Shown here: one piece after another, positions 23,349 through 32,368 of the stretch
Layout: each line of letters opens with the position of its first letter
Numbering within the stretch: the stretch's first letter is position 1
DNA from: Roseateles aquatilis
GTDB lineage: Bacteria; Pseudomonadota; Gammaproteobacteria; Burkholderiales; Burkholderiaceae_C
Direction of reading: 5' to 3'
Assembly (NCBI RefSeq): GCF_002205645.1
Contig: NZ_NIOF01000004.1
Coordinates: forward strand, 372,001-436,000
Length of the DNA: 64,000 nt
The notes under the pieces: model-generated
What the model saw: only the letters and a program-made list of their open reading frames with translations
Database searches by the model: none
Told to the model about the DNA's origin: nothing
Made by a program: the position numbers and the translations under genes

Positions 23349-24659
23349 ATGACCACGCCCGATCTCGACGCCTACTGGATGCCGTTCACCTCGAACCGCC
23401 AGTTCAAGAAGTCGCCGCGCCTGCTGACCCGTGCCGACGGCATGTTCTTCACCGACGACCGCGGGCGCCAGATCCTGGACGGCATCGCCGGCCTGTGGTG
23501 CGTGAACGCCGGCCACAACCGGCCGCGCATCGTGAAGGCGATCCAGGAGCAGGCCGCGGAACTGGACTTCGCGCCGCCGTTCCAGATGGGACACCCGAAG
23601 GCCTTCGAGCTCGCCTCGCGGCTGGCGAAGCTGGCGCCCGAAGGCATGAACAAGGTGTTCTTCACCAACTCCGGGTCGGAGTCGGTCGAGACCGCGCTGA
23701 AGATGGCGCTCGCCTACCACCGCGTCCGCGGCGAGGGCCAGCGCACCCGCCTGATCGGCCGTGAACGCGGTTATCACGGCGTCAACTTCGGCGGCATGTC
23801 GGTGGGCGGCATGGTCGCGAACCGCAAGATGTTCGGCACGCTGCTGGCCGGCGTCGACCACATCCGGCACACCCACGACCTGGCCCGCAACGCCTTCAGC
23901 GTCGGCCAGCCGGCGCACGGCGCGGACCTGGCGGACGACCTGGAGCGGCTGGTCGCGCTGCACGACGCGTCGACCATCGCGGCGGTGATCGTCGAACCGG
24001 TGGCGGGCTCATCCGGCGTGCTGATCCCGCCCCAGGGCTACCTGCAGCGCCTGCGCGAGATCTGCGACAGGCACGGCATCCTGCTGATCTTCGACGAGGT
24101 CATCACCGGCTTCGGCCGCACCGGCAACGCCTTCGGGGCACAGACCTTCGGCGTGACGCCGGACCTCATGACCGTCGCCAAGGGCCTGACCAACGGCTGC
24201 GTGCCCATGGGCGCCGTCTTCGCCAGGCAGTCGGTGCACGACACCTTCATGACGGGCCCGGAGCACCTGATCGAGTTCTTCCACGGCTACACCTACTCGG
24301 CGCACCCGCTGGCCTGCGCGGCGGGGCTGGCGACGCTGGACACCTACGAGGAAGAAGGGCTGCTCACGCGCGCGTCGGAATTGCAGGGCTACTTCGCGGA
24401 GCAACTGCATTCGCTCAAGGGCGAGCCGCACGTGATCGACGTGCGCAACATCGGCCTGGTCGGCGGCATCGAGCTGACGCCGCGCGCCGGCGAGCCGACC
24501 AAGCGTGCCTTCGACACCTTCCTCGACTGCTGGGAACAAGGCGTGCTGATCCGCACCACCGGCGACATCCTGGCGCTGTCGCCGCCGCTGATCGCGGCGC
24601 GCGAGGACCTGGACCGGATGATCGGCGCGATCAGGACCGCGTTGCGGCGGCTGGCGTAG
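23349..24659 (+). CDS. Class III aminotransferase (beta-alanine:pyruvate type)
   Basis: 436 aa PLP enzyme of the omega-amino-acid transaminase group. DAYWMPFTSNRQFKKSPRL at the N-terminus is typical of beta-alanine--pyruvate transaminases. The PLP-binding region shows LIFDEVITGFGRTG and the Lys in TVAKGLTNGCVPMGAV; NSGSESVETALK is the phosphate-binding loop. RBS GGGGAG before ATG. Standalone gene; could turn beta-alanine or other amines into semialdehydes. Confidence 0.92.
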   Translation: MTTPDLDAYWMPFTSNRQFKKSPRLLTRADGMFFTDDRGRQILDGIAGLWCVNAGHNRPRIVKAIQEQAAELDFAPPFQMGHPKAFELASRLAKLAPEGMNKVFFTNSGSESVETALKMALAYHRVRGEGQRTRLIGRERGYHGVNFGGMSVGGMVANRKMFGTLLAGVDHIRHTHDLARNAFSVGQPAHGADLADDLERLVALHDASTIAAVIVEPVAGSSGVLIPPQGYLQRLREICDRHGILLIFDEVITGFGRTGNAFGAQTFGVTPDLMTVAKGLTNGCVPMGAVFARQSVHDTFMTGPEHLIEFFHGYTYSAHPLACAAGLATLDTYEEEGLLTRASELQGYFAEQLHSLKGEPHVIDVRNIGLVGGIELTPRAGEPTKRAFDTFLDCWEQGVLIRTTGDILALSPPLIAAREDLDRMIGAIRTALRRLA

Positions 24660-24687
24660 TCAGCAGACCGAGGGCCTCATGGGCGCC

Positions 24688-25137
24688 TCACGGCGCCTTG
24701 GCCCTCAGCTCCTTGCGCACCACCAGCTTCAACCCCGACCACACGTCGCTGACGGCGCACACCTTCACGTCGACCCAGCCCAGCGGCAGGCACTCCTGGC
24801 GGATGACGTCCTCGGTGAGGGTGGTGGGGACCTTCGAGGCCTTCTTGGGCCAGGAGATCCATAGCGCCGCGTCGTCGCGCAACTGGGCGCGGAGGTCCTT
24901 CAACCATCGCGCGAGGTCCGCGCGCTCGACCAGGAACACATGCGCGATGTCGACCTTCGCCGTCGGCCGCCCGGCGCGGGTGACGCCCTCGGGCAGCGGC
25001 GCGGTCCACGCGTCGTAGTCCTCGGGCGCGTTCAGCACCCACAGCGCATGCCCCGCCCGGAGGCCGAGCTTGCGTGCGAGGGGCGTGCCTGAATAACCGG
25101 CCGCCGTTGTCTTTGCGGGAGTCGCCGCTGTCGCCAT
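24688..25137 (-). CDS. DUF3052 family protein
   Basis: 149 aa protein with the DUF3052 pattern: GYSGTPLARKLGLRAGHALWVLN, an acidic middle, LWISWPKKASKVPTTLTED and VDVKVCAVSDVWSGLKLVVR near the end. Cytosolic, function unknown. The ATG at 25137 was chosen because GGAGG stands 8 nt before it; an in-frame ATG lies 15 nt upstream. Divergent from the next DMT gene, so the two share a 37-bp promoter region. Confidence 0.85.
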   Translation of the reverse strand: MATAATPAKTTAAGYSGTPLARKLGLRAGHALWVLNAPEDYDAWTAPLPEGVTRAGRPTAKVDIAHVFLVERADLARWLKDLRAQLRDDAALWISWPKKASKVPTTLTEDVIRQECLPLGWVDVKVCAVSDVWSGLKLVVRKELRAKAP

Positions 25138-25174
25138 CGTGGAAGCCTCCATCCGTGCGGCATCATCCCGCACC

Positions 25175-26134
25175 ATGTCCAGCACCACAACCGATCGCGA
25201 CCCGCCCCCGTCCGCCCCGCGCGGCCACCACGGCCACGCGCCGCTGTGGGCCTACGCCAGCCTGGCCGCCAGCACCAGCCTGATCGGCAGCTACGTCGGG
25301 CTGTCCAAGCTGCTGGTGCTGGTCTTCCCGATCTTCCTGCTGGCCTTCCTGCGCTTCGGCATGGCGGCGGTGCTGATGCTGCCGTGGCTCAGGCGCGGAC
25401 CGGCCGAGGCGCCGCTGTCCGGCCGCACGCGCTTCCTGCTGTTCCTGGAATCGTTCTTCGGCAACTTCCTGTTCTCGATCTGCCTGCTGTACGGGCTGCG
25501 CCACAGCTCCGCGGTCGTGGCCGGGGTGATCATGGCCGGCATCCCCGCCACGGTGGCGCTGCTGAGCTGGATCTTCCTGCGCGAGCGCATCGCCGGCCGC
25601 ACGCTGGCCGGCATCGCGCTGGCGGTGGCGGGCATCGCGATGGTGGCGCTGAACAAACATGGCGACGCGCCGGGCTCGGGCGACACCTCCGGCTGGGGCG
25701 CGCTGCTGCTGGTCGGGGCGATGGTCTGCGAGGCCAGCTACGTCGTCATCGGCAAGCGCCTGACGCATGACCTGTCCCCCAAGCGCATCAGCGCCTTGAT
25801 CAACCTCTGGGGACTCGTCCTGGTGACGCCGCTGGGGATCTGGCAGGCGCTCGATTTCGATTTCGGCGGCGTCGGAACCGGCTCCTGGGGCCTGCTGCTC
25901 TTCTACGCGATCGCCGCCAGCACCGTGACCGTCTGGCTCTGGATGCGCGGCCTGCGGCACATCAGCGCCGCCAAGGCCGGTGTCTTCATGGTGTTCCTGC
26001 CGATCTCCACCGCGCTGGTCGGCCTGGTCTTCCTCGGCGAGCGGATGAGCGGCATCCAGGCGCTCGCCTACGCGCTGGCGCTGGCCGGCGTGATGCTGGC
26101 GACCTGGCCCTCCTCGACCACCCGCCGCGCCTGA
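25175..26134 (+). CDS. EamA/DMT-family transporter
   Basis: 319 aa, ten-helix exporter of the DMT superfamily. APLWAYASLAASTSLIGSYV, RHSSAVVAGVIMAGIPATVALL and AAKAGVFMVFLPISTALVGL are the EamA repeats. The start at 25175 drops 12 codons of a longer reading whose first part overlaps the DUF3052 promoter. Substrate unknown. No signal of a partner gene beyond the divergent DUF3052 gene. Confidence 0.88.
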   Translation: MSSTTTDRDPPPSAPRGHHGHAPLWAYASLAASTSLIGSYVGLSKLLVLVFPIFLLAFLRFGMAAVLMLPWLRRGPAEAPLSGRTRFLLFLESFFGNFLFSICLLYGLRHSSAVVAGVIMAGIPATVALLSWIFLRERIAGRTLAGIALAVAGIAMVALNKHGDAPGSGDTSGWGALLLVGAMVCEASYVVIGKRLTHDLSPKRISALINLWGLVLVTPLGIWQALDFDFGGVGTGSWGLLLFYAIAASTVTVWLWMRGLRHISAAKAGVFMVFLPISTALVGLVFLGERMSGIQALAYALALAGVMLATWPSSTTRRA

Positions 26135-26310
26135 GGCGGCAGCCGCCAACCGCGGCGGGCGCCTCCGGCGCGCCTCCAGCGCGTCATCAGCGTGACGGGC
26201 AGCCCAAGGCCTCGCGCGACCCGATCAAGCCTGGCACGGCACATCCCGCGCGCTACGGAAAGCCTCCGCGACGGGGCCGGGCCGGCCATATCCGGTCTTC
26301 ATCTAGTTTT

Positions 26311-26330
26311 ACTACCAATGTAATACCATT
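26311..26330. promoter_or_regulatory. Possible operator upstream of the PIG-L gene
   Basis: Two copies of a TACCAnT motif (26313-26319 and 26324-26330) spaced 11 bp, one helical turn, inside an AT-rich patch of the otherwise GC-rich 272-bp gap before the PIG-L gene. It also reads as AATG-TAATAC-CATT. No regulator is identified. Confidence 0.3.
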
Positions 26331-26407
26331 TGCGAATTCGGCCCGTTAAGATTGGCCGCTAAATCGAAACACGGACGGCAGCCGTCCGCCCAGAAAACTC
26401 CCCGTCG

Positions 26408-27316
26408 ATGACCGCCAACGCTACTACCTCGCCGAGTTTGCCAACGCCCGTCAGCCAGGCGGAATGGGAGTCCTGGATCGCCGGCTGGTATGCCGTGCTG
26501 CGGCAGCCGGTGCGTACCGGTGTCAGTCCTTTGCCACCGGATGGTGCCGGTACCACGGCGCCGGCCGATCGGCCGCACGTGCTGGTCTTCGCGCCGCATC
26601 CGGATGACGAATGCATCGTCGGCGCGCTGCCGCTACGCCTGCGCCAGGAAGCCGGATGGCGCGTCACCAACGTCGCGGTGACGCTGGGCAGCAAGCAGGA
26701 GCGGCGCGCCGAGCGCTGGGCCGAACTGAAGGCGGCCTGCGACGTGTTGGGCTTCGACGTCCGGTTGCTGTCCGCCGACGGCTTCGAGCAGGTCAAGCCG
26801 GAAGCCGCCGCCGCCCGCACGCCACTGTGGCAGCAGCAGGTGCGGCTGGTGGCGGAGTTGCTGGCCGCCGAGAAACCCGCGCTGATCCTGGTGCCCCACG
26901 CCGGGGATGGCATCCCGACGCACATCGGCGTGCACCTGCTGGTGGCCGAGGCGCTGCGCGAGGCGCGGCTGAGCACCGTCGTCGCCCACACCGAGTTCTG
27001 GGCCACCCAGCCCGCGCCGACCACGCTGGTGGAAACCAGCCAGCGCGACACCGCGCTGCTGGTGCGCGCGCTGGCCTGCCACCATGGCGAGATCGCCCGC
27101 AACCCGTATCACCTGCGCCTGCCGGCCTGGATGGCCGACAACGTCCGCCGCGGCGGCGAGTTGCTGGCCGGACCGGGCGAGGCGCCGCCGGACTTCGCCT
27201 TCGGCACGCTGTACCGCCTGACCCGCTGGGTCGACGGCGCCGCCACCGGGGACCTGCCCAACACGCACTGGCACTGCCAGGCGTCGCTGGACGTCGCCGC
27301 GCTGCTCGGCGCCTGA
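26408..27316 (+). CDS. PIG-L family deacetylase
   Basis: 302 aa, LmbE-like zinc N-deacetylase. The HPDD metal motif (FAPHPDDECIVGALPLRLR) and a later HAGDGIPTHIGVH supply the ligands. NVAVTLGSKQERRAERWAEL is the usual second block. Substrate could be an N-acetylated sugar or small thiol; not predictable. No signal peptide. It has its own AT-rich upstream region. Confidence 0.85.
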   Translation: MTANATTSPSLPTPVSQAEWESWIAGWYAVLRQPVRTGVSPLPPDGAGTTAPADRPHVLVFAPHPDDECIVGALPLRLRQEAGWRVTNVAVTLGSKQERRAERWAELKAACDVLGFDVRLLSADGFEQVKPEAAAARTPLWQQQVRLVAELLAAEKPALILVPHAGDGIPTHIGVHLLVAEALREARLSTVVAHTEFWATQPAPTTLVETSQRDTALLVRALACHHGEIARNPYHLRLPAWMADNVRRGGELLAGPGEAPPDFAFGTLYRLTRWVDGAATGDLPNTHWHCQASLDVAALLGA

Positions 27317-27506
27317 CGTCGCGGCCAAGCCCACACCGGGCGACGCCCGGATCGCGCGCCCTGCGCACGTCCCTGGCCCGCTCGGGGCCTATCCTTCAGG
27401 CTTTCGCCGCCGGCCTCCCGTCGTCGTCCGTGCCTGGCTGGGCCGAGGACGGCCCCTCGATCCGTCGGCGCCTCATTCCTCCCCTCCTCGTCCCCGTGTC
27501 CGAGCC

Positions 27507-28490
27507 ATGAGCGATCACCCCACCCATCTGCGCATCCACCAGTTCGCCGGCCTGAAGCCCGGCCCGCGTCTGCTGGTCAGCGCCGCGGTCCACGGCAACG
27601 AGATCGCCGGCGTCGGCGCGATCGAACGCGTGATGGCGATGCTGGACAGCGGCGCGCTGACGCTGCGCAAGGGCACCCTGACCTTCATCCCCATCGTCAA
27701 TCCGCTGGCCCACCGCCTGCAGCGCCGCGAGGGCGAGCGCAACCTGAACCGCAACCTGCGCGTCAACCCGATCCCGCAGGATTTCGAGGACCGCATCGCC
27801 AACAAGTTCTGCCCCTGGCTCGCCGCCAGCGACGTGCTGCTGGACCTGCACAGCTTCAACAACCCGGGCCCGGCCTTCGCGATGCTCGGCCCGCGGGACA
27901 ACGACGGCGACCTGGAGCCCTTCCGCCATCAGGCCGCGGAGAGCGCGCTGGCGCTGGCCGTCGGCACCGATCGCATCGTCGAGGGCTGGCTGTCGACCTA
28001 CGCGCTGGGCTTGAAGCGCCGCGCCGAGAAGGCCGCCGACGGCTCGCGCAAGATGGCGCTGCAGCAGGACCCGCATTACGGCGTCGGCACCACCGAGTAC
28101 ATGCGCAGCCAGGGCGGCTACTGCATCACGCTGGAATGCGGCCAGCACGCCGACCCGCGCGGCCCCGAGGTCGCGTTCCAGGCGATCCTGCGCACGCTGG
28201 TGCTGCTGGGCATGGTGGCGCCGGGCTGCGTCGAGCCGGCCGACCCGACGCGGCCGGTCGAGTTGCTGCAGCTGTATGAGGTGGTCGACCGCGAGCATGC
28301 CGATGACCGCTTCGAGCGTGAATGGGCCAGCTTCGACGCGATCGCCGAGGGCGAGCGCATCGGCACCCGCGCCGACGGCACGCCGGTGCTGGCGCCCTTC
28401 GGCGGCCGCATCGTGTTCCCCAACAGCCGGTCGGAACCCGGCCACGAGTGGTTCTACCTGGCAAAGCCCAGCGACCGCGTGTTGTCTTGA
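27507..28490 (+). CDS. M14 family succinylglutamate desuccinylase/aspartoacylase-type hydrolase
   Basis: 327 aa zinc hydrolase. HGNEIAGVGAI (His/Glu ligands) near residue 30, NLNRNLRV, and the second His in LLDLHSFNN are as in AstE/AspA proteins. The late TLECGQHADPRGPE holds the catalytic Glu. Removes an acyl group from an amino acid; not part of a visible arginine-degradation operon. The gap before it (190 bp) has no other gene. Confidence 0.85.
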   Translation: MSDHPTHLRIHQFAGLKPGPRLLVSAAVHGNEIAGVGAIERVMAMLDSGALTLRKGTLTFIPIVNPLAHRLQRREGERNLNRNLRVNPIPQDFEDRIANKFCPWLAASDVLLDLHSFNNPGPAFAMLGPRDNDGDLEPFRHQAAESALALAVGTDRIVEGWLSTYALGLKRRAEKAADGSRKMALQQDPHYGVGTTEYMRSQGGYCITLECGQHADPRGPEVAFQAILRTLVLLGMVAPGCVEPADPTRPVELLQLYEVVDREHADDRFEREWASFDAIAEGERIGTRADGTPVLAPFGGRIVFPNSRSEPGHEWFYLAKPSDRVLS

Positions 28491-28512
28491 GCTCGCGGCT
28501 AGAGTCGCCGAC

Positions 28513-29217
28513 ATGAACGACACGACCGCCACCCCCGGCACCACCGCCGCCCCGTCCACCCCCGCGCCGCTGCGCATTGACTTCGTCTCCGACGTCGCCT
28601 GCCCGTGGTGCGCCGTCGGCCTCAAGTCGCTGGAGACGGCATTGAAGCGCCTGCCGGATATCGCGGTCGACCTGCACTTCCAGCCCTTCGAGCTGAATCC
28701 TCAGATGCCCCCCGAGGGCGAGGACATCGAGGAGCACCTGACGCGCAAGTACCGCTCGACCACCGAGCAGCGCCAGCAGATCCGCGAGCACCTGCGCCAG
28801 CGCGGCGCCGAGGTCGGCTTCACCTTCACCGAAGGCGCTCGCAGCCGCATCTGGAACACCTTCGATGCACACCGGCTGCTGCACTGGGCCGGGCTGCAGT
28901 CCGCGCGGGCGCAGCACGACCTGAAGCTGGCGCTGCTGACCGCGTATCACACGCACGGCAAGAACCCGGGCGACCGGGAAGTGCTGCTGCACACCATCGG
29001 CGAGATCGGCCTCGACAAGGCCGAGGCGGCGCGCGTGCTGGACAGCGGCGAGTACACCGAGGACGTCCGCGATGCCGAATCGCTGTGGCTCGGCCGCGGC
29101 ATCAGCTCGGTGCCGGCCGTCGTCATCAACGAGCGCTACATGATCCAGGGCGGCCAGCCGCCCGAGGCCTTCGAGCAGGCGCTGCGGCAGATCGCCGCCG
29201 AACAGGCCGCCCCCTGA
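28513..29217 (+). CDS. DsbA-family oxidoreductase, FrnE-like
   Basis: 234 aa thioredoxin-fold protein. The active site is CPWCAVG after DFVSDVA; the helical insertion contains FQPFELNPQMPPEGEDI and RIWNTFDAHRLLHWAG; the cis-Pro region is SSVPAVVINERYMIQGGQP. FrnE-type proteins are cytosolic (no signal peptide), involved in polyketide or redox chemistry. It starts 22 bp after the M14 gene, so it is probably co-transcribed. Confidence 0.9.
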   Translation: MNDTTATPGTTAAPSTPAPLRIDFVSDVACPWCAVGLKSLETALKRLPDIAVDLHFQPFELNPQMPPEGEDIEEHLTRKYRSTTEQRQQIREHLRQRGAEVGFTFTEGARSRIWNTFDAHRLLHWAGLQSARAQHDLKLALLTAYHTHGKNPGDREVLLHTIGEIGLDKAEAARVLDSGEYTEDVRDAESLWLGRGISSVPAVVINERYMIQGGQPPEAFEQALRQIAAEQAAP

Positions 29218-29535
29218 TCCGTCGGCCCCTCGCCGGCCGCGGCCTGACGGTCGTTGCTTGAGCGTCGCCCCCTCGCCTTACGCTCGCCTGATCGCGCCCA
29301 CTGGCGACCCCCTGTCACGGCAACCGGCGGCAGGCGTCTCCCGCGTTCTTGCAACGACTGTCGCAAGTCGTGCAACCGGGATGATCCGCTGGCCGGCCGA
29401 GCACCAGACCTGAGACAATCCGCCATCGTTTCGAACGGGGCCCGCGTCGTCCGCGTGGCCCCGTTGTCATTGGGATCGCCGTGACGGACCGCCGTTGTCC
29501 GCGATGCGATCCGCACAGTCCGAGAAGTTGCTCCC
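29218..29535. other. Intergenic region before rdgC with two inverted repeats
   Basis: 318 bp without a gene. A near-perfect palindrome (29349-29376: ACGACT-GTCGCA-AGTCGT with outer TTGCA/TGCAA) could be an operator. A hairpin with 9-bp arms AACGGGGCC (29434-29442) and GGCCCCGTT (29457-29465) lies 70 bp before rdgC and could end the DsbA transcript or sit in the rdgC leader. Confidence 0.6.
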
Positions 29536-30552
29536 ATGTTCAAGAATCTGATCGTTTACCGCATCGCCAACGACTGGCAACCGAACGCCGACGCGCTGGA
29601 AGACGCGCTGGAACAGGAACGCTTCCAGCCCTGCGGCGCGACGCAGGCGTTGTCGGCCGGCTGGGTACCGCCGCGCGGCGAGCCCGGCGCCCGTCTGCTG
29701 GAGGAGATCGACGGCCACTGGCTGCTGAGCCTGCGGATGGAGAAGCGTGTGCTGCCGGGGTCGGTGGTGCGCGAGCATGTCGAGGAGATGCTCGAGAAGA
29801 TCGAGCTCGAGACCGGCCGCCGTCCCGGCAAGAAGCAGCAGCGCGACCTGAAGGAACAAGCCACGCTGGAGCTGCTGCCGCGCGCGTTCACGTCGCAGTC
29901 GCACCTGCGGATCTGGATCTCGCCCAAGCAGGGCCTGCTGATGGTGGACGCGGGTTCGATCGGCAAGGCCGACGAGCTGATCACACTGCTGGTGAAGGCC
30001 GACAGCTCGATCAATCTGCACCTGCTGCAGACCGCCGAATCGCCGGCCGCGTGCATGGCCGCGTGGCTGATGGACGGCGTGCCGCCGAAGGACTTCGTCA
30101 TCGACCGCGACTGCGAGCTCAAGGCCGCGGACGAGATGAAGGCGGCGGTGCGTTATGCCCGCCACAACCTCGACACCGACGAGGTGAAGGCCCACCTGAC
30201 CAGCGGCAAGATGCCGACGCGGCTGGCGCTGACGTGGAAGGAACGCATGTCGATCACGCTGACCGACACGATGCAGATCAAGGGCATCAAGTTCCTGGAC
30301 ATCGTGTTCGACGGCCGCGACAAGCCGGCGAAGGACGAGGCGTTCGACGTCGACGCGGCGTTGGCGACCGGCGAACTGAGTCAGCTGATCCCGGAGCTGA
30401 TCGAAGGCCTGGGCGGCGAGCTGGACTTCATCGGCCAATCGGCCAAGATCGCGGCGGAACATGCGCCGGCTGGCGCCGAGGCAAAGACCGCGCAAGCCCC
30501 CTCCACGGCGAAGGATGCAGACCTCGCGACCGAAGCGGCGCCGTGGGATTGA
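29536..30552 (+). CDS. rdgC: Recombination-associated protein RdgC
   Basis: 338 aa (E. coli 303), a ring-shaped dimeric DNA-binding protein that limits RecA activity. Typical pieces are FKNLIVYRI at the N-terminus, PRAFTSQSHLRIWISPKQGL, LTSGKMPTRLALTWKERMSI and a Lys/Asp-rich later section. The extra length is a C-terminal Ala-rich tail. It ends 6 bp before the convergent ogt stop. Confidence 0.95.
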   Translation: MFKNLIVYRIANDWQPNADALEDALEQERFQPCGATQALSAGWVPPRGEPGARLLEEIDGHWLLSLRMEKRVLPGSVVREHVEEMLEKIELETGRRPGKKQQRDLKEQATLELLPRAFTSQSHLRIWISPKQGLLMVDAGSIGKADELITLLVKADSSINLHLLQTAESPAACMAAWLMDGVPPKDFVIDRDCELKAADEMKAAVRYARHNLDTDEVKAHLTSGKMPTRLALTWKERMSITLTDTMQIKGIKFLDIVFDGRDKPAKDEAFDVDAALATGELSQLIPELIEGLGGELDFIGQSAKIAAEHAPAGAEAKTAQAPSTAKDADLATEAAPWD

Positions 30553-30558
30553 TCTGGG

Positions 30559-31140
30559 CTAGAACAGGTCCTGCTGTTCACCCACCTGCTGGCCGGTCGC
30601 CCGCGCCTCGATCGCCAGCAGCTTGAGCTTGGTCGCGACGCCGCCCGGCGCGGAGAACCCCGTCAGGTTGGCCGCCTTGCTCGCGGCCGGCGCGCCCATC
30701 ACGCGATGGCACGGCACGATGGGCGCGAACGGGTTGTGGCCCTCGGCCCGCCCGACCGCGCGCGCGGCGCCCGGCTGATGCAGCCGGGCCGCCACCTCGC
30801 CGTACGTCAGCGTCTGCCCGACCGGAATGCGGCGCGTGAACGCCAGCACCTCGCGATCGAACGGCGCCAGCGCGCTGTCGTCGATCACCACTTCCAGCAG
30901 ATCGCGGGGCTCGCCGTCGAGCAACGCCCTGACGCCGTCGCAGGCTTGCCGGACCGATTCGGGTAGTCGTTCGACCTCCGCCTCCTCACGCGCCGCGGGG
31001 AAGCGCACGCGCATGCGATCGCGGGTGGCCGCGGCGCTCTCTTCCGGCAGTTGCGAGCCGACGATGCCTCGCTCCGTCCACGCGATGCCGCAGTGGCCGA
31101 GCGCCGTCGGATAGCAATGGAAGAAGACTTGCGGAGCCAT
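30559..31140 (-). CDS. ogt: Methylated-DNA--[protein]-cysteine S-methyltransferase
   Basis: 193 aa suicide repair enzyme for O6-alkylguanine. The acceptor motif IVPCHRVMG follows ARAVGRAEGHNPFAP, and the DNA-binding helix QTLTYGEVAARLHQPGAARA precedes it. The ATG at 31140 gives the usual N-terminal domain FHCYPTALGHCGIAWTERG. It is convergent with rdgC, and 25 bp before dusA's stop on the same strand; dusA lies upstream of it, so the two may be co-transcribed. Confidence 0.93.
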   Translation of the reverse strand: MAPQVFFHCYPTALGHCGIAWTERGIVGSQLPEESAAATRDRMRVRFPAAREEAEVERLPESVRQACDGVRALLDGEPRDLLEVVIDDSALAPFDREVLAFTRRIPVGQTLTYGEVAARLHQPGAARAVGRAEGHNPFAPIVPCHRVMGAPAASKAANLTGFSAPGGVATKLKLLAIEARATGQQVGEQQDLF

Positions 31141-31165
31141 GGCGGTGCGGTGTCGGGACGCGCGA

Positions 31166-32224
31166 TCAGTTCGTGACCGACGCCGGGAAGGCGGGATGCT
31201 GGCTGGCCGACTCGACGGCCTGCAGGCGCGCCTGGGTCGCGAGCCGGGCGACCTCGCGCGGCGCCAGCGCCTTGAGCTTGTGGTCCGACCACACCTGGCG
31301 CCAGCGACGCGCGCCCGGCAGCCCGTTCCACAGCCCCAGCGCATGCCGCATCGCCTGCGACCACGGGCGCCCCTGGGCGACCTGCCTGTCGAGGTAGCCG
31401 AGCCAGCGTTCCTCGACCTCCTCGCGACTGACCACGGGGGCGGCGCCCTCGCCGAAGAAGCGCTGGTCCCACTGCGTCATCTGCCAGGGCTCGTGATACG
31501 CCTGCCGGCCGACCATGACGCCGTCGACGTACTGGAGCTGCTCGGCGATCTCGTCGTCCGTCTTGATCCCGCCGTTGATGGCGATGGTCAGATGGGGGAA
31601 CTCGCGCTTCAGCCGATGAACCAGCTCATGACGCAGCGGCGGGATGTCACGGTTCTCCTTCGGGGAGAGCCCTTGCAGCCACGCATTGCGGGCGTGGACG
31701 ATGAAGACCTCGCAGCCGGCATCGGCGATGGTGCCGACGAAGTCCCGCACGAAGTCGTAGCTCTCGATCTTGTCGATGCCGATGCGGTGCTTGACGGTGA
31801 CGGTCAGGCTCGCGGCGTCCTTCATCGCCTTCACGCCGTCGGCGACCAGCGCGGGCTCCGCCATCAGACAGGCGCCGAACGCGCCGCGCTGGACGCGCTC
31901 GCTGGGGCAGCCGCAGTTCAGGTTGACCTCGTCGTAGCCCCATTGCTCGGCCAGCTTCGCGCAGGCGGCGAGATCGGCCGGCTCGGAGCCGCCGAGCTGC
32001 AGCGCGACGGGGTGCTCCTCGGCGTTGAAATCGAGGTGGCGTGGCTTGTCGCCGTGCAGGATGGCACCGGTGGTGACCATCTCGGTGTACAGCAGGGCGT
32101 GGCGGGTCAGCAGCCGGTGGAAATAGCGGCAGTGGCGGTCGGTCCAGTCGAGCATGGGCGCAATACTTAAACGCCAAGGTGAGATATCGCTTCTAACCTG
32201 TTGATTTTTCTCAGATCGCGTCAT
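31166..32224 (-). CDS. dusA: tRNA-dihydrouridine(20/20a) synthase DusA
   Basis: 352 aa flavoenzyme reducing uridine 20/20a of tRNA. Signatures are APMLDWTDRHCRYFHRLL, QLGGSEPADLAACAKLAEQ, VNLNCGCPSERVQ (catalytic Cys), HRIGIDKIESY and HARNAWLQGLSPKENR. The first about 22 residues (32,224-32,160) use AT-rich codons unlike the rest, and the gene faces an integrase 145 bp away: its 5' end looks supplied by an integrated element. Start: ATG 32224, AGGA directly upstream, uncertain. Confidence 0.94.
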   Translation of the reverse strand: MTRSEKNQQVRSDISPWRLSIAPMLDWTDRHCRYFHRLLTRHALLYTEMVTTGAILHGDKPRHLDFNAEEHPVALQLGGSEPADLAACAKLAEQWGYDEVNLNCGCPSERVQRGAFGACLMAEPALVADGVKAMKDAASLTVTVKHRIGIDKIESYDFVRDFVGTIADAGCEVFIVHARNAWLQGLSPKENRDIPPLRHELVHRLKREFPHLTIAINGGIKTDDEIAEQLQYVDGVMVGRQAYHEPWQMTQWDQRFFGEGAAPVVSREEVEERWLGYLDRQVAQGRPWSQAMRHALGLWNGLPGARRWRQVWSDHKLKALAPREVARLATQARLQAVESASQHPAFPASVTN

Positions 32225-32296
32225 TCCTGGGTCTTCTAACTTGCGGGCTTTGGGTCGGATTTTTGGGTATCCAGAACCGTCCAGTGTGACTAGCCT

Positions 32297-32356
32297 GTGC
32301 AACTCGACGGGCCAGTTGCACCGTCAAAACACCCGCAGTTGCACCTGCAGTTGCAC
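32297..32356. repeat. Iteron-like AGTTGCAC repeats between dusA and integrase
   Basis: Direct copies of AGTTGCAC at 32314-32321, 32337-32344 and 32349-32356 plus one inverted copy at 32297-32304. Spacing of the direct copies is 23 and 12 bp, about two turns and one turn. They end 13 bp before the integrase start, so they are candidates for integrase/excisionase arm sites or a regulator's operator. Confidence 0.65.
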
Positions 32357-32368
32357 TGGAGAACACGC

